A DNA stretch of 22,534 nt from Candidatus Parcubacteria bacterium (GCA_027024305.1 JALVSO010000073.1:1-22534), one strand, 5' to 3'; counted from the stretch's first letter, positions 1-8,877 are shown. Notes: generated from the letters alone by a model not told the origin. A program made the numbers and translations.

Positions 1-335
1 CTCTCAATGGTATTGTAGTATTTTTTAACCAGAGTTTGAGTCCGATCAATATATTCGGTTTTTACTTCTTCTTTCTTTTCCTCCTTTTCCGGTTGGGCTT
101 GGGATTCTTGGGAGGATTCTTCTTTTTTAACTTCAACTACTTTGCTATCATTAAATTCATTATCTTCTTTTTTATTCAAAATTACTTCTTTCCGGTTGTC
201 ACAGCTAAAAAAGAAACAATATAATTTATAGGAATAATAATCAAATTTTGTGTCTACTTTGATTTTCTCCTCGGCCAAAGCGGGATTTGAGAAAAAGGCA
301 AAGCTAAATAATAAAATTAAAAAATACTTTTTCAT
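1..335 (-). CDS. Secreted protein, N-terminal part only (gene runs off the window)
   Basis: The reading frame starts at ATG 333-335 and stays open to the window edge (111 codons). Residues 1-21 form a classical signal peptide: MKK, a hydrophobic core rich in F and L, then a likely cleavage site NPALA|EEK. The mature start (DTKFDYYSYKLYCFFFSCDN) contains two Cys, followed by a Lys/Glu-rich, low-complexity linker (about residues 55-95) and then YIDRTQTLVKKYYNTIE. The protein is therefore exported, with a disordered charged spacer. I do not recognise the family. A TATAAT box lies 9 nt upstream of the ATG. The plus-strand frame over the same bases is hydrophobic only because it mirrors the Lys/Glu-rich stretch, so I reject it. 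Confidence 0.75.
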   Translation of the reverse strand, partial: MKKYFLILLFSFAFFSNPALAEEKIKVDTKFDYYSYKLYCFFFSCDNRKEVILNKKEDNEFNDSKVVEVKKEESSQESQAQPEKEEKKEEVKTEYIDRTQTLVKKYYNTIE

Positions 336-344
336 AATGCCTTG

Positions 345-350
345 ATTATA
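345..350 (-). promoter_or_regulatory. -10 box (TGC-TATAAT) 9 nt before ATG
   Basis: TATAAT preceded by TGC (extended -10). It ends 9 nt before the start codon of the secreted-protein gene, so any transcript would start about at the ATG. No good -35 is seen. Confidence 0.6.
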
Positions 351-503
351 GCAAAGAAAGAAAGTTTTTTTAGCTTTTCCTCTCCAGCCTGTGTAAAACT
401 CTTTTTTTATTATGAAATAAAAGCAAAGCTTGATAAAGCCCTACTTTTACCATAAAATAAAACTACTATTTGTAAAAAATAAGAAAAAATAACTTCCCTT
501 TTT

Positions 504-2495
504 TTAACACTTAAAAATTTTCTTCAAAAAAGCTTTATTATTGCTCTTCCTTCCCAAAAATTCCCTAATGGAGATATTCTCATCCCGAGCCGAACCCCAC
601 TCCAAAATTTCCCGCCTGTATTTTTGACCGATTTTTTTCTTGTAAATACCTTCCTTTTCAAATAGGGAAAAAATATCATCGGCAAAAACCAAAGCTCAAA
701 GATAGGAATAATAGCCGGCATCGTACCCCCCCACGATATGACCAAAGCCGGCCGGCATCAGAGACCCCTTGTAAACCTCAATGCCGGAATATTTTTTAAA
801 GAGCTTTTTTCAATAATCGGCCGGTTTTTTTACACCCCCCAAATGCAAATCAAAATCAAACTTAGTCATAATTAACTGCCTCAACTTTCCATACTTTTCC
901 ATAAAAAATCGAGAAGCGATCAGATTATCTATCTTTTCATCGGATAATTTTTCTCCCGTCTTTCAATGTTTGGAAACCCTTTTCAAAAATTCCCCGTCCC
1001 AGGCTCAATTTTCTAAAAGTTGAGAGGGTGTTTCCACAAAATCCCAGGCCACCGAAACCCCAAAATGAGAGGCATATTTGGTCTTTGATAAAATATGGTG
1101 AAGAGCATGACCGAACTCGTGAAAAAGAGTCTGGATTTCCGAGTGATCAACCAGGGCCGGCATTTTTCCATGGGCCTTGGCAAAATTGCAAACCACCAGG
1201 GCCATGGGCGCTTGCCTTTCCTCTCCTTTCAAGTTTTCTTGAAAGCCGTATTGCAAATCCCACATGGCCGCATGACCATACTTTCCCTTTCGCGGATGCA
1301 AATCAAAAGCCAGATGAGAAATTTTCTGCCCATTCTGATAAATATCATAAAATTCCACATCTTCATGTCAGAGTTTTAAACGATTATTTTTCTTAATTTC
1401 AAAACCAAAAAGCTTTGAAAAAATCTTGAACATTTCTTTCTTAACTCTTTCCAGGGGAAAATAATTTTTCAAATCATTTTCGTCAACGGCGAATTTTTCC
1501 TTCTTTAATTTATGACTGTAAAAAGTGACATCGTGGGGCTCAATTTTGACTTTGGGATTATTTTCCAATTCCCCTCGGTATTTTCTCAATTCTTCCAGCT
1601 CCGCCAGAGCCGGCTTTTGCACCTTTTCCAAAAGAGGCTCAATAAATTTTTTCACATTCTCGGCCTTTTTGGCCATGCGGTCTTCCAGAATATAGTCGGG
1701 ATAATTTTGATAACCCAAAAGTTTGGCCTTTTTAATTTTCAAACGAACAATTTCCGAAAGAAGTTTCAGGTTTTCTTCTCCACCCTTTCGAGATGATTTC
1801 ATCAAAAGCTCTTTTCTTTTTTCCCCGTTTTCCGCCGTTTCCAAAAAAGGATTGATTTCCGGATAATCCAAACTCACTTTTCACTTGCCCTTTTCTTTTT
1901 TCAGGGAATTTAAAAAATTGGTATCCAAACCGGCCGTTTCTTTTTTATTCAGCAAAATATAGTCTTCCCAATTATTGATATTGACCGAAAATTTGGAACT
2001 CAATTCCGATATTTTTTTATTAATCTCTTTTAATTCTTTCTGCTCCTTCTCCGGCAGAGCAAAACCCATTCTTTGATAATCTTTAAAATATTCCTTGAAA
2101 AGCCTCCTGTCCACCTCTTCCAATTTTTCTTTTTTGTAGCCGTTATTTTTATAATCTTTCAAGGCCCGGAAAATACCCTCGTCAAAATTAATCTCCACCA
2201 AATTTTGTGAAGCCAAAACTTCCAACTCAGCCGCTTTTTCTCTAATTTGTTTTTTAGGTGACATATTCAAAAGCACATCCAACTTCACCAAAAAATCACC
2301 CAGTTCCCGGTTTGATTTTTCCAGAGCAAAAACGGTGTTTTCAAAAGTTCTCTCTTTTTTCGCAATTTTCTTGATTTTTCCCAAAGCCTTCTTTTTCTTT
2401 TCCAATCTTTTCCTTAACTCTTTTTCCAACTCCTTGGGACTCAATTCCAATCAATAAAAATCTTTTTTTGATAATGTCTTAATTCTCTTTTTCAT
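504..2495 (-). CDS. M3-family zinc oligopeptidase (thimet oligopeptidase/Dcp-like), UGA=Trp
   Basis: Reading UGA as Trp gives one continuous 663-aa protein, the usual length for M3 peptidases (oligopeptidase A/Dcp/thimet group), which degrade short peptides in the cytosol. The zinc site is HEFGH at residues 459-463 with the third ligand Glu488 in DFVETPSQLLEN; the 29-residue spacing matches thimet oligopeptidase. C-terminal family motifs FGHIVGGYDAGYYSYLW are present. Seven in-frame TGA codons occur, several at family Trp positions (LKLW-HEDVEFYD, LLENW-AW, YSYLW-AL), together with five TGG. Under the standard code it would appear as four or more fragments. The start ATG 2493-2495 is chosen because the frame is open from there and TATAAT lies 8 nt upstream. 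It appears monocistronic. Confidence 0.95.
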
Positions 2496-2503
2496 AGAAG
2501 AGA

Positions 2504-2509
2504 ATTATA
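2504..2509 (-). promoter_or_regulatory. -10 box (TGT-TATAAT) 8 nt before M3 peptidase ATG
   Basis: TATAAT with an upstream TG, 8 nt before the start codon. This implies a leaderless or near-leaderless mRNA. No Shine-Dalgarno sequence is present. Confidence 0.65.
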
Positions 2510-2663
2510 ACAGTCTTTTTCAAACAAACAAAAACCACCCATCAAACTACCTCTATTATTCTCAAGCAAATCCACGGCACAATTTTTCTTAAAATATCAC
2601 ACAATTGCGCATATAAACAATCTGTAATATTTTCGAAAAACTTAAAAATTTAATGAACAAAAC

Positions 2664-2680
2664 GGGGCCTGCGGCGCCGC
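2664..2680 (-). terminator. Probable terminator of the methyltransferase/solute-binding operon
   Basis: On the minus strand a GC-rich stem (CGGCGCC-GCA-GGCCCCG, one mismatch) is followed by TTTTG. It lies about 25 nt past the solute-binding protein stop. The stem-loop resembles the one at 17961-17985. Confidence 0.5.
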
Positions 2681-2705
2681 TCCCATACCGAAAGAAGAAA
2701 TTATC

Positions 2706-4016
2706 CTACTTTCTTTGCAGTAAAATATCTATCTCATCAAAAGCTGTCTTCAGAGCTTCCCCCGGAGCGGCCCTACCCCCGGTAATTGACTCTATCATAA
2801 ACTTAAAAATTTTTTCCGTTTCTCTTCAATCCGGATCTATAAAAGAACCGGCGTAGACGGCTTCTCGATAAAAGATGTCCATAAAGGCGTCACTCGGCCT
2901 CTGATTTAAAAGATTTTTTCTAACCGGTGGCAATTTCAATTCCCGACTCAGAAAATCTTGAATATTATCGGAAGAGAGAGCCAGAGCAACCCTAAAAGCA
3001 CCATCGACATTAACCGATGAAGATTTAGGAATGGCAAAGCCTCAAACTTTGGCAAAAACTGTCTTGTTGTCAATTTTTTCCACTGATGGAATTTCTGCCA
3101 CATCAAAATTTAAGTTAGGATTTTTAAACCTGATTTTCGGGGCCTCGGAAGCAAAACCGAAATAGACAGCCAGTCGACCCGATAAAAAATAATCTAAAGA
3201 GTCGGGCATGGAGCGGTTTCAAGAATAAAACTGGCTGGTTGGATTGGAAAATTCCGTAAAAAATAGCAGGGCCGGAGCCGGAGAAGGAGAATCAGTGCCC
3301 CATCTATCCGTAGTGTATTGATAATTACTTGGATCTCAAACGACTATTCTGTTGCCCAGCTGCATCATTAAGGTTGATAAAATCTCCTTAAAATTATTTA
3401 CATTGGAACTCTCTCCAAAGGCGATGGTGGCTCTCTTTATATTCTCATTCTTATCCAAAATGGTTATTTTTTTTGATAATTTAAAAAATTCTTGTCAATG
3501 TTTGGGTGGCAAAGGAACGGCGGCGGTTTTAAAAATGGAACGATTATAATACATCACCATGGGATCAATTATAAAGGGAAAAGCCAGAACTCCCCTATCA
3601 GACAAAAAGATATTGAAAGCATCTGAATAACTATTTAGGAAATCTCTCTGGTTAAAGGAGGTGTAGGGAATAATTCTAATCTTATTTAGATTATGAAAAA
3701 TTTCTTCATTGGAAAGTAAAATTAAATCCGGAGCCTCTCCCGCCGCCAAAGCTTCTAAAATATCCTGCTGATAACTCTCTTTGCTTTTTTCAATATAATT
3801 GACCTTTTGATAGATTGAATTGCTCTCTCTTAACCTTGTTAAAACCTTTTCCATCAGACTTCTGTCCAAGGTGCCCCATATATTAACCTGACCAATTTGG
3901 ACTTTTTCCCTCTGAGACGATCCTCTGTAATTGGAAAACAAAAGAAAACCTATCAGAGCCAAAAAAAAGAATACTCCCAAGACCACCCATTGAAATATTG
4001 ATCTGTTTTTTTTCAT
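2706..4016 (-). CDS. Extracellular solute-binding protein (ABC sugar-type, family 1), membrane-anchored, UGA=Trp
   Basis: A 436-aa protein ending in TAG, with five in-frame UGA read as Trp (PPKHW, VVWDPSNYQ, FYSWNRSMPD, AKVWGFAIPK, DPDWRETEK). Residues 11-28 form one hydrophobic segment (VVLGVFFFLALIGFLLFS) without a lipobox Cys, so it is probably tethered by an uncleaved N-terminal helix. Features of family-1 solute-binding proteins include APDLILLSNEE, the central FPFIIDPMVMYYN block, and the late GFAIPKSS motif. The ligand cannot be deduced. It is second in an operon, 11 nt after the methyltransferase stop, with no clear ribosome binding site. No permease or ATPase gene is next to it. Confidence 0.88.
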
Positions 4017-4027
4017 ATTTTTATTTC

Positions 4028-4561
4028 TTAATTTTTTCTATAGACCAAAGCATAGTGATAGGAACCGGCGGAATTCAGTCGTCTTTCCAGACTTAAAGGA
4101 TAATCTCTAAAGAACAACAGGGCATCATCCTCCGTAAAAAGCAATTTCCTATCCGGACCGATGCCGGAAAAAGAATCTTTCCAATCAATAAATAAAATTC
4201 TTCCACCTCTCTTTAAAATTCTCAAGGCCTCTTTAATAACCGCCTCCTTATTTTCCACTTGAAAAAAGAGAGAAGAAATTAAAATAAAATCAACACTTTC
4301 GTCTTTTATTTTAGTGGAATCCGGTTCTTCCAAATCGGCATTGACAAAATAAACATTCACAAAACCATTTTCTCGGAGTTCCTTCTCCACCCTTTTTAAC
4401 AACTCCTCCTGGATATCCACGGCATAGACTATTCCCTCCGGTCCGACCTCCCTGGCCATATATTTTAAAAAATCACCCTTACCAAAACCGAAATCAACCA
4501 CCGCTGATGAAATTGGAATGGCCACTTCCGATATAATTTTCTTTGGATCTATAAAAGACAT
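4028..4561 (-). CDS. SAM-dependent class I methyltransferase
   Basis: 177 aa. Motif I (VVDFGFGKGDFL, residues 21-32) binds S-adenosylmethionine. An acidic residue ends strand 2 (VYAVDIQ), and motifs NADLEEP, DFILISSLFF and ILKRGGRILFIDWKD follow, the order of a Rossmann-fold methyltransferase of the Methyltransf_11/25 type. The substrate is unknown. It heads an operon with the solute-binding protein. The start at 4561 is supported by a TGC-TATCAT box ending 8 nt upstream. Its single Trp is TGG. Confidence 0.88.
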   Translation of the reverse strand: MSFIDPKKIISEVAIPISSAVVDFGFGKGDFLKYMAREVGPEGIVYAVDIQEELLKRVEKELRENGFVNVYFVNADLEEPDSTKIKDESVDFILISSLFFQVENKEAVIKEALRILKRGGRILFIDWKDSFSGIGPDRKLLFTEDDALLFFRDYPLSLERRLNSAGSYHYALVYRKN

Positions 4562-4569
4562 ATGTCCCT

Positions 4570-4575
4570 ATGATA
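4570..4575 (-). promoter_or_regulatory. -10-like box (TGC-TATCAT) 8 nt before methyltransferase ATG
   Basis: TATCAT preceded by TGC, 8 nt before the ATG. AGGGA lies between box and ATG and could be a weak ribosome binding site if transcription starts earlier. Confidence 0.45.
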
Positions 4576-4655
4576 GCAATTATTAAAGAATCAAGCAAGA
4601 AAATTATTTTCATATTCAAGCGCAAGCTCCCCGGGTGGGTGCAAAAATTTGTTTT

Positions 4656-4678
4656 GCCGGCCGCCGAAGGTGGCCGGC
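4656..4678. repeat. GC-rich hairpin in intergenic region
   Basis: GCCGGCC and GGCCGGC arms of 7 bp enclose a 9-nt loop. It has no U-tract, so it is not a terminator by itself. It is followed by CTTATAACTTG...CTGTAACTTG repeats like those at 10895-10926. Confidence 0.5.
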
Positions 4679-4728
4679 ACTTATAACTTGCTTCATTGCA
4701 ACCTGTAACTTGTCACGACTTCTTAAAG

Positions 4729-4752
4729 AAAAAACCGCCGAAGCGGTTTTTT
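4729..4752. terminator. Bidirectional terminator after KhpA gene
   Basis: AAAAAACCGC and GCGGTTTTTT arms of 10 bp with a 4-nt loop, about 30 nt past the khpA stop on the minus strand. The same A6-CCGC stem is used after tRNA-Glu (10536-10560). Confidence 0.85.
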
Positions 4753-4779
4753 CCTATCAAAGTTTTTAACAGGTTTATT

Positions 4780-5055
4780 TTATTCACTATCTCTCATTCC
4801 ACCTTCCGGTTCTTCAATTTTTAAATTTACTCGGGAATTATTTTTCATTCCGATAACCCTTAAAAGGGTTCTTATGGCACTTGCTGTTCTACCGGATTTT
4901 CCGATAACCTGAGCCATGTCATCCTTGTGAACTCTTAATGTTAGGAGAACTCCCATTTCATCAACAGTTCTATCAATTTTAACATCCTCAGGATGCTCAA
5001 CAAGTGACTTAACAACCATATCTAAGAATTGCAAATCTTTTTCTCCTTCTGTCAT
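4780..5055 (-). CDS. khpA: KH-domain RNA-binding protein KhpA
   Basis: 91 aa, slightly longer than the usual 75-80 aa of KhpA. The KH GXXG loop is seen as VIGKSGRTASAIRTLL (residues 52-67), preceded by LTLRVHKDDMAQ. The N-terminal FLDMVVKSLVEHPEDVKI is typical of the KhpA/YlqC family. KhpA is a small RNA chaperone-like protein, often paired with KhpB/Jag. The C-terminus (EEPEGGMRDSE) is an acidic tail. No Trp is present, so it does not inform on the code. It is not next to rpsP here, unlike in Firmicutes. A TATTAT box at 5077-5082 would give a short leader, so this is not one of the clear leaderless cases. Confidence 0.9.
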   Translation of the reverse strand: MTEGEKDLQFLDMVVKSLVEHPEDVKIDRTVDEMGVLLTLRVHKDDMAQVIGKSGRTASAIRTLLRVIGMKNNSRVNLKIEEPEGGMRDSE

Positions 5056-5189
5056 TGTGAGTATAAATTAACCTGAATAATACCAGAGCCTCTGTGCTAC
5101 CATTGAGCGGTGGAACAAAAGCTCCTTGGGAAAAATTTTAACAAAAAAAATAAAAGTATCAATAGTTTTTTAAGAAACTGTGTATAACT

Positions 5190-5216
5190 TTAAAAAAACA
5201 AAAGGCTTTTGAAAGC
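5190..5216 (-). terminator. Terminator of the peptidoglycan-binding/HhH operon
   Basis: On the minus strand a GGCTTT/AAAGCC stem with a 2-nt loop is followed by TTTTGTTTTTTT, 15 nt past the HhH gene stop. Confidence 0.75.
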
Positions 5217-5230
5217 CCTTCTTTTATCCG

Positions 5231-5851
5231 CTAAACTTTTTTTCCTCCACTTAAAAAATTTTGAAATTCCTCCAGCTCATCCCATTTATTTTCATGGGCC
5301 AAAAGAGCCTGCTCCGGTCAAGTGGAAGGATCATGAAAACTGTAACGGTCTCCGGCATTTTTTAAAATAAATTTTAATTCTTCAATGCTGGTTTCGGCCA
5401 AATCTTTTCAATTTTCAATGCCGGCTCTTTTTAAAAGACCCTCAATCTTTGGACCGATACCTTCAACGATTTTCAAATCATCATTTTTGATACCGGTGGG
5501 AGAAACAAAAACTCTTTTGGGAGCCACTTTCTCCTTCACCACAATAACCTCTTCGTCACCGTTTTTAATTTTTTCAATTTCTTTCTTAATTTCCCGCTTT
5601 TCTTCCTCCCTCTGGCTTTCTTCTTTAAGAAAGGGGCTTTCCGGCACTCCCGACTCCTTTATTTCTTCTTCGTTTGGATTGAGCGGAATCTCCTTATTTG
5701 AAAATCCATTGGCAAAAAAATCATCCCAAAGTCGCCGAGCCACTCAGCCCAAGAAAAAAGAAACCAAAATAATCAATAGAATCTCTCCGGCAGCCGAGGC
5801 TCCGGTATATTGATTATTTAAAACTTCTCCTGCAATATTATTTCTAAACAT
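5231..5851 (-). CDS. Membrane-anchored helix-hairpin-helix protein (COG3743-like C-terminus), UGA=Trp
   Basis: 206 aa ending in TAG. Residues 24-40 form one transmembrane helix (GEILLIILVSFFLGW), followed by a Glu/Lys-rich coiled-coil or disordered linker (about 60-105). A C-terminal helix-hairpin-helix domain starts at DDLKIVEGIGPKIEGLL. The last part, HDPST-W-PEQALLA then KWDELEEFQ, is the signature I associate with HhH proteins annotated as predicted 5' nuclease-like (COG3743); nuclease activity is not shown by sequence. Three Trp are UGA (LGW, ENW-KDLA, ST-W-PEQ), the last two at positions I expect to be Trp in this family. The start is 7 nt after the upstream stop, with Shine-Dalgarno GAAGGA: translation within an operon. 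Confidence 0.88.
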
Positions 5852-5858
5852 AGTCCTT

Positions 5859-6401
5859 CTAATTATTGGTTTTTAAATATTCTTTTCCTTTCTCGATGCA
5901 ATAGAGCAGATTGATTTTTCTCAAGGTTTCAGGTCCAACCACTCCATCAATATTTTCTATTTTCTTGCCAAATTGATCGCCTTCGGAATATTTTTCCTGG
6001 AACCTTTTGACTGCCATATAATCCTCCCTTTGATAATAACCATCAACAACTAAGGATTCTCCTTCAAAATCATTCAGAAACTTCTCCAGCTTGGCCACCT
6101 CATTAATATCATTTCTTCTCCCCAGAACAATACTCTTTTTTAGGTAGGGGCTACAGGTAAGCTTTTGCTTTAAAACTTTTTTCTTCAAAGAGACCACCCT
6201 TTGAACCTCCGGCGGCTCCTCCACAACAAAATTATCCCTTTCCGACCTTTTATAATCATAATCTTTTTTGCTTACTTCATTGTTATTCAAGGAACAAAGA
6301 TTTTTTAGAGAGCAGGTATACCAATAGGTGCTTAGACCGGCCCACAAAACAAAAATCAAGATAACAATGTAAAAGCCTTCTTTTCCGTGTATTTTTTTCA
6401 T
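5859..6401 (-). CDS. Membrane protein with peptidoglycan-binding-like domain
   Basis: 180 aa from ATG 6399-6401. One transmembrane helix spans residues 11-26 (IVILIFVLWAGLSTYW), then CSLKNLC with two Cys, a charged linker, and a C-terminal domain running from CSPYLKKSIVLGRRNDINEV to INLLYC. That domain (KLEKFLNDFEG, VDGYYQ, AVKRFQEKY, DGVVGPETLRKIN) follows the putative peptidoglycan-binding domain 1 pattern common in CPR surface proteins; two Cys bracket it. A longer start at 6479 is open but not favoured: TTTACA (6433-6438) and TAGAAT (6410-6415) with a 17-nt spacer point to transcription starting just before the 6401 ATG. First gene of an operon with the HhH protein. Confidence 0.82.
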   Translation of the reverse strand: MKKIHGKEGFYIVILIFVLWAGLSTYWYTCSLKNLCSLNNNEVSKKDYDYKRSERDNFVVEEPPEVQRVVSLKKKVLKQKLTCSPYLKKSIVLGRRNDINEVAKLEKFLNDFEGESLVVDGYYQREDYMAVKRFQEKYSEGDQFGKKIENIDGVVGPETLRKINLLYCIEKGKEYLKTNN

Positions 6402-6409
6402 AATGACAT

Positions 6410-6438
6410 ATTCTACACTAAAAGGAGGTCTTTGTAAA
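6410..6438 (-). promoter_or_regulatory. Promoter TTTACA-17-TAGAAT, leaderless arrangement
   Basis: -35 TTTACA at 6433-6438 and -10 TAGAAT at 6410-6415 with a 17-nt spacer. The -10 ends 8 nt before ATG 6401. Confidence 0.7.
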
Positions 6439-6576
6439 GTGGACAAATGGAAAAAAGTATGACTTGGTACAAAGACCAAAGTTCATCTTTTTTCTCGGAT
6501 ATATTATCGCTCTTCTTTTCCAGGACCAAGAAACCTTAAGGCAGGATTCTAACAATAATTAAATTGCCATCGTTAA

Positions 6577-6606
6577 AAAAAACAAAAAACACCTTTTCCA
6601 AAGGTC
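6577..6606 (-). terminator. Terminator of the 65-aa membrane protein gene
   Basis: On the minus strand ACCTTT-GGA-AAAGGT is followed by a long U-tract (GTTTTTTGTTTTTTTT), about 13 nt past the stop codon. Confidence 0.8.
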
Positions 6607-6618
6607 TTAAACAAAGTC

Positions 6619-6816
6619 TTAAAATACGCCCGCTATATGCCCAATGAATAATACCAATACAAGATAATAGGTGGTCCAACCCTTGGTGGCCGGAAAATAT
6701 TTTGAAATAATTCTAAAATTCCCCGCATATCATTTATGAAAACCGAATCAGGCGACAATATTCGCACCCACGGCATCAATTAACAATAAATAAAAAATAA
6801 TTGTATATATATCCAT
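6619..6816 (-). CDS. Small two-helix membrane protein, visible only with UGA=Trp
   Basis: A 65-aa protein from ATG 6814-6816 to TAA. Residues 4-25 (YTIIFYLLLIDAVGANIVAW) and 49-65 (TYYLVLVLFIGHIAGVF) are hydrophobic, joined by a basic/aromatic segment (FHKWYAGNFRIISKYFPATK). Two of three Trp are UGA (VAW-FGFHKW-Y), so standard-code gene calling would miss it. It is flanked by a TATAAT box 9 nt upstream and a strong terminator 13 nt downstream, which makes it a complete single-gene unit. I do not recognise the function; the segment between the helices would be a loop on one side of the membrane. Confidence 0.8.
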
Positions 6817-6825
6817 AACTGAAAG

Positions 6826-6831
6826 ATTATA
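6826..6831 (-). promoter_or_regulatory. -10 box TATAAT 9 nt before the 65-aa gene
   Basis: A perfect TATAAT 9 nt from the ATG. A -35 is not obvious. Confidence 0.6.
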
Positions 6832-6858
6832 TCAAAAGATAAAATAAAATGAAAAGGC

Positions 6859-6915
6859 CCTAGCAAGCTAGAGACTTTTCAGTACTGACTCGGAGCAAGC
6901 TCCAAATCAGTTTCC
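6859..6915 (-). terminator. Tandem hairpins ending the pnp transcript
   Basis: On the minus strand a GGAGC-TT-GCTCC hairpin with flanking ACTGA/TCAGT pairs is followed by CTAGC-TT-GCTAG and then GGGCCTTTTCATTTT. They lie about 50 nt past the pnp stop. Confidence 0.6.
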
Positions 6916-6963
6916 ATATTGTATGCTTTTGAAATTTTATTGCAAGGTGTTGTTGTGGAAAAG

Positions 6964-8817
6964 TTATAGAGAGCGATTAATGATTTCATCTATCATTTTT
7001 TGAGCTTCATCAATACTCTGACCATTACCGTAAATAAAAGTATCCCCATCTCTCTTAATATCTATTTTAGCTCCAGATTCCTTGGAAATTCTTTTAATGG
7101 TTACTCCCCCTTTTCCAATGACCAAACCGATTTTGTCGGACGGTATTTTAATTCTCTTGATTCGCTGAATATTGGGAGACATTTCCGCCGGTTCTTTAAT
7201 GGTTGCTTCCATGTTATCCAAAACGGTCATTCTTGCCTTCCGAGCTTGTTCTAAAATTTCTCCAATCATTTCCAAAGAAATACCATCTATTTTTAAATCC
7301 ACCTGAATAGCCGTAATACCATCACGAGTTCCGGCCATTTTAAAATCCATATCTCCATAGAAATCTTCGTAACCCAAAATATCCGTTAGAAGTTTATAAT
7401 TTTCCCCCTCGGTTACCAACCCGATGGCGATCCCTCCAACCGGTTTTTTGATGGGCACACCACCAGATAGCAAGGCCAAGGTGGAAGCACAGGTGGAAGC
7501 CATGGATGTGGAACCCTGGGAGGACATAACCTCGGAAACCACTCTCATAGTATAGGGGAAATCTTCCTTGGAAGGAATCATTCTCCTTAACGCCTTTTCG
7601 GCCAAATTGCCGTGACCTATCTCCCTCCTACCGGGACTGCCCATGCGACCTGTTTCTCCCACCGAATAGGGAGGAAAGTTGTAGTGATGAATATAGTTTT
7701 TCTCCATCTGAATTTCCATACCGTCTAGGAAAAGAGCGTCGTCTAAATCATCAATGGTTAAAACGGACATCACATGGGTATCTCCGCGATAAAAAATACC
7801 TGTTCCATGGACCACTTCCGAAAGCCTATCAGCATTGGACCACAGAGGTCTGACTTCATCCAAAGCTCTACCGTCAAGTCTTTGACCTTCATCAATTATT
7901 TTTTCCCTGACAATGTATTTAAACTCCTTTTCAAAAAATTCTCCTAAAAAATTAGTAGAAAAATCAGAAGTTTCTACTTGTGAAATTCTCTTAATAAACT
8001 TCTCCCTATAAAAATCAATTTTATTCTCCGGAAAAATATTATCAAAATCACTAATAATTTCTCCCCTAAACTCCTCTTCAAAAATATTTTTCAAAAAATC
8101 GGTTTCCGGTGCTTCCGGCAGAACTTTTTTTTCTTTCCCTCTTTCAGAAATGATTGAACTGAAAAAATCAGTCATTTTATTCATTTCAGTCAAAGCCAAT
8201 TCGGCAGCCTCCAAAAATTTCTCATTGGACAACTCCTCCGCTTCTGTCTCTACCATGGAAATCTTGCCTCCCCGACCGGCAAAAATAGCATCAAAAAGAT
8301 TATTGTCCTCCCGGAAATTATAGTTGGGGTTTATTTTAAAATTTCCTTCTTTATCACCGGCCACCCTAACCCCGTAAACCGGCCCGTTCCATGGAATATC
8401 GGAAACGGCCAGGGCTAAGGAAGCTCCGTTCAAAGCCAAAAAGTCTGGGTCGTACTTTCCCAAAGACAGAACCGTAGCCACTATATGCACATCCTTTCTC
8501 AAAGACTTGTCAAAAAAAGGTCTGATGGCTCGATCAACCACTCGAGCCGTTAAAACAGCCTCGGTGCTTGGCTTGCCCTCCCTCTTATTATACTTGCCTC
8601 CCAAAATCTCCCCGGCGGCATAATACCTTTCCTCATAGTCAACCTTTAAGGGTAAGTAATCCAAACGGCTTTCCTCCTTGCTCATGGTGGCTGTCACTAA
8701 AACCTTGGTTTCTCCGTAGCTCACAATCACCGAACCGTTGGCTTTTTCCACCAAGTCATTAAACTCAAAAATTAATTCTTCATCTCCTACCTTTATTTTA
8801 TACTCTTTTTTATTCAT
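6964..8817 (-). CDS. pnp: Polyribonucleotide nucleotidyltransferase (PNPase) lacking the S1 domain
   Basis: 617 aa from ATG 8815-8817. PNPase is the phosphorolytic 3'-5' exonuclease of RNA turnover. Seen: first RNase PH-like domain (SYGETKVLVTATMSK, VDYEERYYAAGEI, RAIRPFF), then the second (GDTHVMSVLTI, NFPPYSVGETGRMGSP, REIGHGNLAEKAL, SSQGSTSMASTCAS, ILGYEDFYGDMDFKMAGT, DGITAIQVDLKIDGI), then one KH domain with VIGKGGVTIKRISKESGAKI. The protein stops at TAA right after the KH domain (EAQKMIDEIINRSL). The C-terminal S1 RNA-binding domain of typical ~700-aa PNPases is absent, and the next 50 nt do not encode one. Its two Trp are TGG. TATAAT lies 6 nt upstream of the chosen ATG; the 130-codon open extension upstream overlaps a terminator and another gene and is rejected. 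Confidence 0.95.
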   Translation of the reverse strand: MNKKEYKIKVGDEELIFEFNDLVEKANGSVIVSYGETKVLVTATMSKEESRLDYLPLKVDYEERYYAAGEILGGKYNKREGKPSTEAVLTARVVDRAIRPFFDKSLRKDVHIVATVLSLGKYDPDFLALNGASLALAVSDIPWNGPVYGVRVAGDKEGNFKINPNYNFREDNNLFDAIFAGRGGKISMVETEAEELSNEKFLEAAELALTEMNKMTDFFSSIISERGKEKKVLPEAPETDFLKNIFEEEFRGEIISDFDNIFPENKIDFYREKFIKRISQVETSDFSTNFLGEFFEKEFKYIVREKIIDEGQRLDGRALDEVRPLWSNADRLSEVVHGTGIFYRGDTHVMSVLTIDDLDDALFLDGMEIQMEKNYIHHYNFPPYSVGETGRMGSPGRREIGHGNLAEKALRRMIPSKEDFPYTMRVVSEVMSSQGSTSMASTCASTLALLSGGVPIKKPVGGIAIGLVTEGENYKLLTDILGYEDFYGDMDFKMAGTRDGITAIQVDLKIDGISLEMIGEILEQARKARMTVLDNMEATIKEPAEMSPNIQRIKRIKIPSDKIGLVIGKGGVTIKRISKESGAKIDIKRDGDTFIYGNGQSIDEAQKMIDEIINRSL

Positions 8818-8823
8818 AAAATT

Positions 8824-8829
8824 ATTATA
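8824..8829 (-). promoter_or_regulatory. -10 box TATAAT 6 nt before pnp ATG
   Basis: A perfect TATAAT directly after the U-tract of the upstream terminator and 6 nt before the ATG. No leader or ribosome binding site is possible. Confidence 0.7.
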
Positions 8830-8835
8830 CCTGAA

Positions 8836-8868
8836 AAAATAAAAAAAGCAGACTTTTTGTCTGCTTGT
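8836..8868 (-). terminator. Terminator of the CxxCH-protein operon
   Basis: On the minus strand the AAGCAGAC/GTCTGCTT stem (8 bp, A5 loop) is followed by TTTTTATTTTTT. It separates the operon from pnp. Confidence 0.85.
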
Positions 8869-8877
8869 TCGGGTGAT

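Noticed and set aside
36..224. Hydrophobic plus-strand ORF of 62 codons
   Set aside because: It is the mirror of the Lys/Glu-rich linker of the minus-strand secreted protein; no start signals.
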